DNA from: Chitinophagaceae bacterium
GTDB taxonomy: Bacteria > Bacteroidota > Bacteroidia > Chitinophagales > Chitinophagaceae
DNA length: 13,504 nucleotides
Direction: 5' to 3'
NCBI GenBank assembly: GCA_016720565.1
Contig: JADKKJ010000013.1
Location: forward strand, 1-13,504
The position numbers and the translations under genes were made by a program. This document shows, in pieces, positions 12,277 to 13,504 of the stretch (positions are counted from its first letter, which is position 1; every line of letters starts with the position of its first letter). Under the pieces are notes generated by a model that saw nothing but the letters and a program-made list of their open reading frames with translations, was not told the origin of the DNA and did no database searches.

Positions 12277-13496
12277 ACCCGGCAGATAATGCCGGAGCAG
12301 GAACAATTATTACTGCAAAAGTTTGGTTATTGTGCGATGAAGCTTCAGGCGGAGCCGCATGGTGCTATGCCAATGTATTAGAGTTTAAGCTAGATTATTT
12401 TAAAATACCACTTGGAGGAACTATTGACCTTGAAAATTACACTGGCCTTAAAAAATATAAAGCCCTGGATTTTCTTGCCGGTGAAGTTGATTTGTACGAC
12501 CTGAGCTTTAATACTGACCCGGTTGCAAAAAGAGTGGTTATAGAGCCCACCCATCCCTATTCATTAACCAATGATTTTTCCACAAAACAGGATGGGTACT
12601 TTAAAGATGATTTTCTTGACTGGAACAATAAGTCCGATTATTCCAAAAACTGGCAAATGCAATTATACAGCGATGGTGAACGGGAACAATTGTTGAAGTT
12701 TAAAGAAGATAATAACGATGGGTTATTAAAATTAATACAAGACAGGAACGTAATAACCCTGGGAGCATGCAAATATGCATTACCCGAGCGATTCAAAGCA
12801 GGCGCCAAGGAGAGAGAGAATCGTTTTTTTGGCGCTACAATGCATTATGAGGTTGACCAGTTTAAAACTTTGGGCACAGGTAGCAATACAGACATAGCGC
12901 CACAAATGGTTTGCATAGTTCCGGAAAACATTAGCAACACATCTAAGGATGAAGCATCAAATACTTTTCTGCCAAAATCCGCATATTACAAAGGAAACAT
13001 TACAGGAGTAGGCGCATGGAAGTTTGATGGTACAGTATTGCAAACATACCCATACCTCTTTGCTGTTAATTATCAAGACGGTGGACAGAATGACCCGATA
13101 CTTTCTTATTCTGACGAAAAGATAAAAAGCGGCAGCAGCTTTGTAGTAGGCAAAGGATTGTTGAAGCGTTATTTTTTGCAGCGGTTTGCCATCATGCGCA
13201 ATGGACAATGGTACAAAGTGTGGATGAGGTTGGTAAACTACGATGTGGCCGGGCAGCTCCACAGGGAGTTTAAATCATTGGCCGGGCATAAATGGGAACT
13301 CATAAGCATTGACGGCTACCAGCCATTAAAAGATGAAAGCACCGGGTGTAATATTAGAAAGTGGGTACCAATTTCCGCAAAAGACAATAGTGCAGTTTTC
13401 CCGTCCGCAGATAGCATTCTGGGCGATGATAACATGGAGCAGCTCGACATGAAATATTCACAACTTAAATGTTTAACAACAGACATACCAAAATAG
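12261..13496 (+). CDS. Large structural (tail/baseplate-type) protein, C-terminal part (frame-displaced)
   Basis: The second part of the split gene, about 411 residues from FTTTVNPADNAG to TAG 13494-13496. The frame is open from 12249 and has no ATG near its beginning; the first usable codon is TTG 12330, which would delete native-looking sequence (AGTIITAKVWLL). The chain is soluble, aromatic and polar: LKKYKALDFLAGEVDLYDLSF, then VVIEPTHPYSLTNDFS, then a lysine-rich helix, and a C-terminal half with VVGKGLLKRYFLQRF. No catalytic motif is seen. The motif VGKGLLK occurs once in each half of the protein (near residue 95 of the first part and again here), hinting at an internal repeat. If not repaired by a missing base, the protein would be truncated and probably non-functional. 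Confidence 0.55.
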   Translation, partial: FTTTVNPADNAGAGTIITAKVWLLCDEASGGAAWCYANVLEFKLDYFKIPLGGTIDLENYTGLKKYKALDFLAGEVDLYDLSFNTDPVAKRVVIEPTHPYSLTNDFSTKQDGYFKDDFLDWNNKSDYSKNWQMQLYSDGEREQLLKFKEDNNDGLLKLIQDRNVITLGACKYALPERFKAGAKERENRFFGATMHYEVDQFKTLGTGSNTDIAPQMVCIVPENISNTSKDEASNTFLPKSAYYKGNITGVGAWKFDGTVLQTYPYLFAVNYQDGGQNDPILSYSDEKIKSGSSFVVGKGLLKRYFLQRFAIMRNGQWYKVWMRLVNYDVAGQLHREFKSLAGHKWELISIDGYQPLKDESTGCNIRKWVPISAKDNSAVFPSADSILGDDNMEQLDMKYSQLKCLTTDIPK

Positions 13497-13497
13497 C

Positions 13498-13504
13498 ATG
13501 GCAA
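13498..13504 (+). CDS. Start of the next gene (partial)
   Basis: ATGGCAA begins one base after the TAG of the large structural gene, the same spacing as the junction at 10539/10541, and reads Met-Ala. It runs off the window, so nothing can be said about the product; the missing tape measure, head or lysis genes could lie beyond. Confidence 0.35.

Noticed and set aside
1..13504. CRISPR arrays, tRNA or rRNA genes, insertion sequences
   Set aside because: No regularly spaced direct repeats, cloverleaf-like sequences with a T-loop motif, ribosomal signatures or transposase motifs were noticed on either strand.

Overview
The window looks like part of a double-stranded DNA phage or prophage of a Bacteroidota host, probably in or near the Chitinophagales/Sphingobacteriales. 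Reasons: moderate-to-low GC; all convincing genes on the + strand and tightly packed, with TAATG-type or short overlaps; weak Shine-Dalgarno signals; a TAnnTTTG-type -7 box before one operon; and a set of small virion genes of the kind seen in Bacteroidota siphophages. No integrase, repressor or bacterial housekeeping gene is visible, so free phage versus prophage cannot be settled here. No tRNA, rRNA, IS element or CRISPR array was seen.

Left part (1-2160), accessory and DNA metabolism. The tail of an upstream ORF ends at 59 and is followed at once by a 119-base imperfect inverted repeat resembling an integron attC site. Next comes a D12-class adenine methyltransferase (233-988), bracketed by 17-base imperfect inverted repeats. 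Then follow a small unknown ORF, a DUF1064-like PD-(D/E)XK nuclease whose 5' end is frame-broken, a non-coding stretch rich in hairpins and TACCC motifs, and a small conserved hypothetical gene.

Middle part (2160-5916), modification and packaging. A ParB-like/beta-class DNA methyltransferase fusion carries an unusual internal tandem duplication. It is followed by a small frame-broken ORF, a small terminase candidate and a clear large terminase. Nearly identical AT-rich palindromes precede the methyltransferase (2164-2198) and the first gene after the terminase (5927-5959), suggesting a shared regulatory element.

Right part (5992-13504), virion morphogenesis. In order: an unknown 192-aa protein; a tail-assembly-chaperone-like pair with a possible -1 frameshift; a 140-aa unknown; a tail-terminator-like protein; a small CxxC protein; an HK97-gp10-like neck/tail-completion protein; a tail protein with two Ig-like repeats; a 189-aa tail or baseplate protein; and a ~795-aa structural protein split by a single-base frame break. 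No portal, maturation protease, major capsid or tape-measure gene lies in the window, so tail-type genes directly follow the terminase.

Four genes show breaks of the same sense: the downstream reading frame is always -1 relative to the upstream one. Three have no good slippery site and can be repaired by one extra base in a short homopolymer. The fourth, in the tail chaperone, has a canonical slippery run and may be programmed. The three others could be sequencing errors or real mutations; raw reads would decide. Functional calls for the small virion genes rest on remembered family resemblance and gene order, not on a database search.
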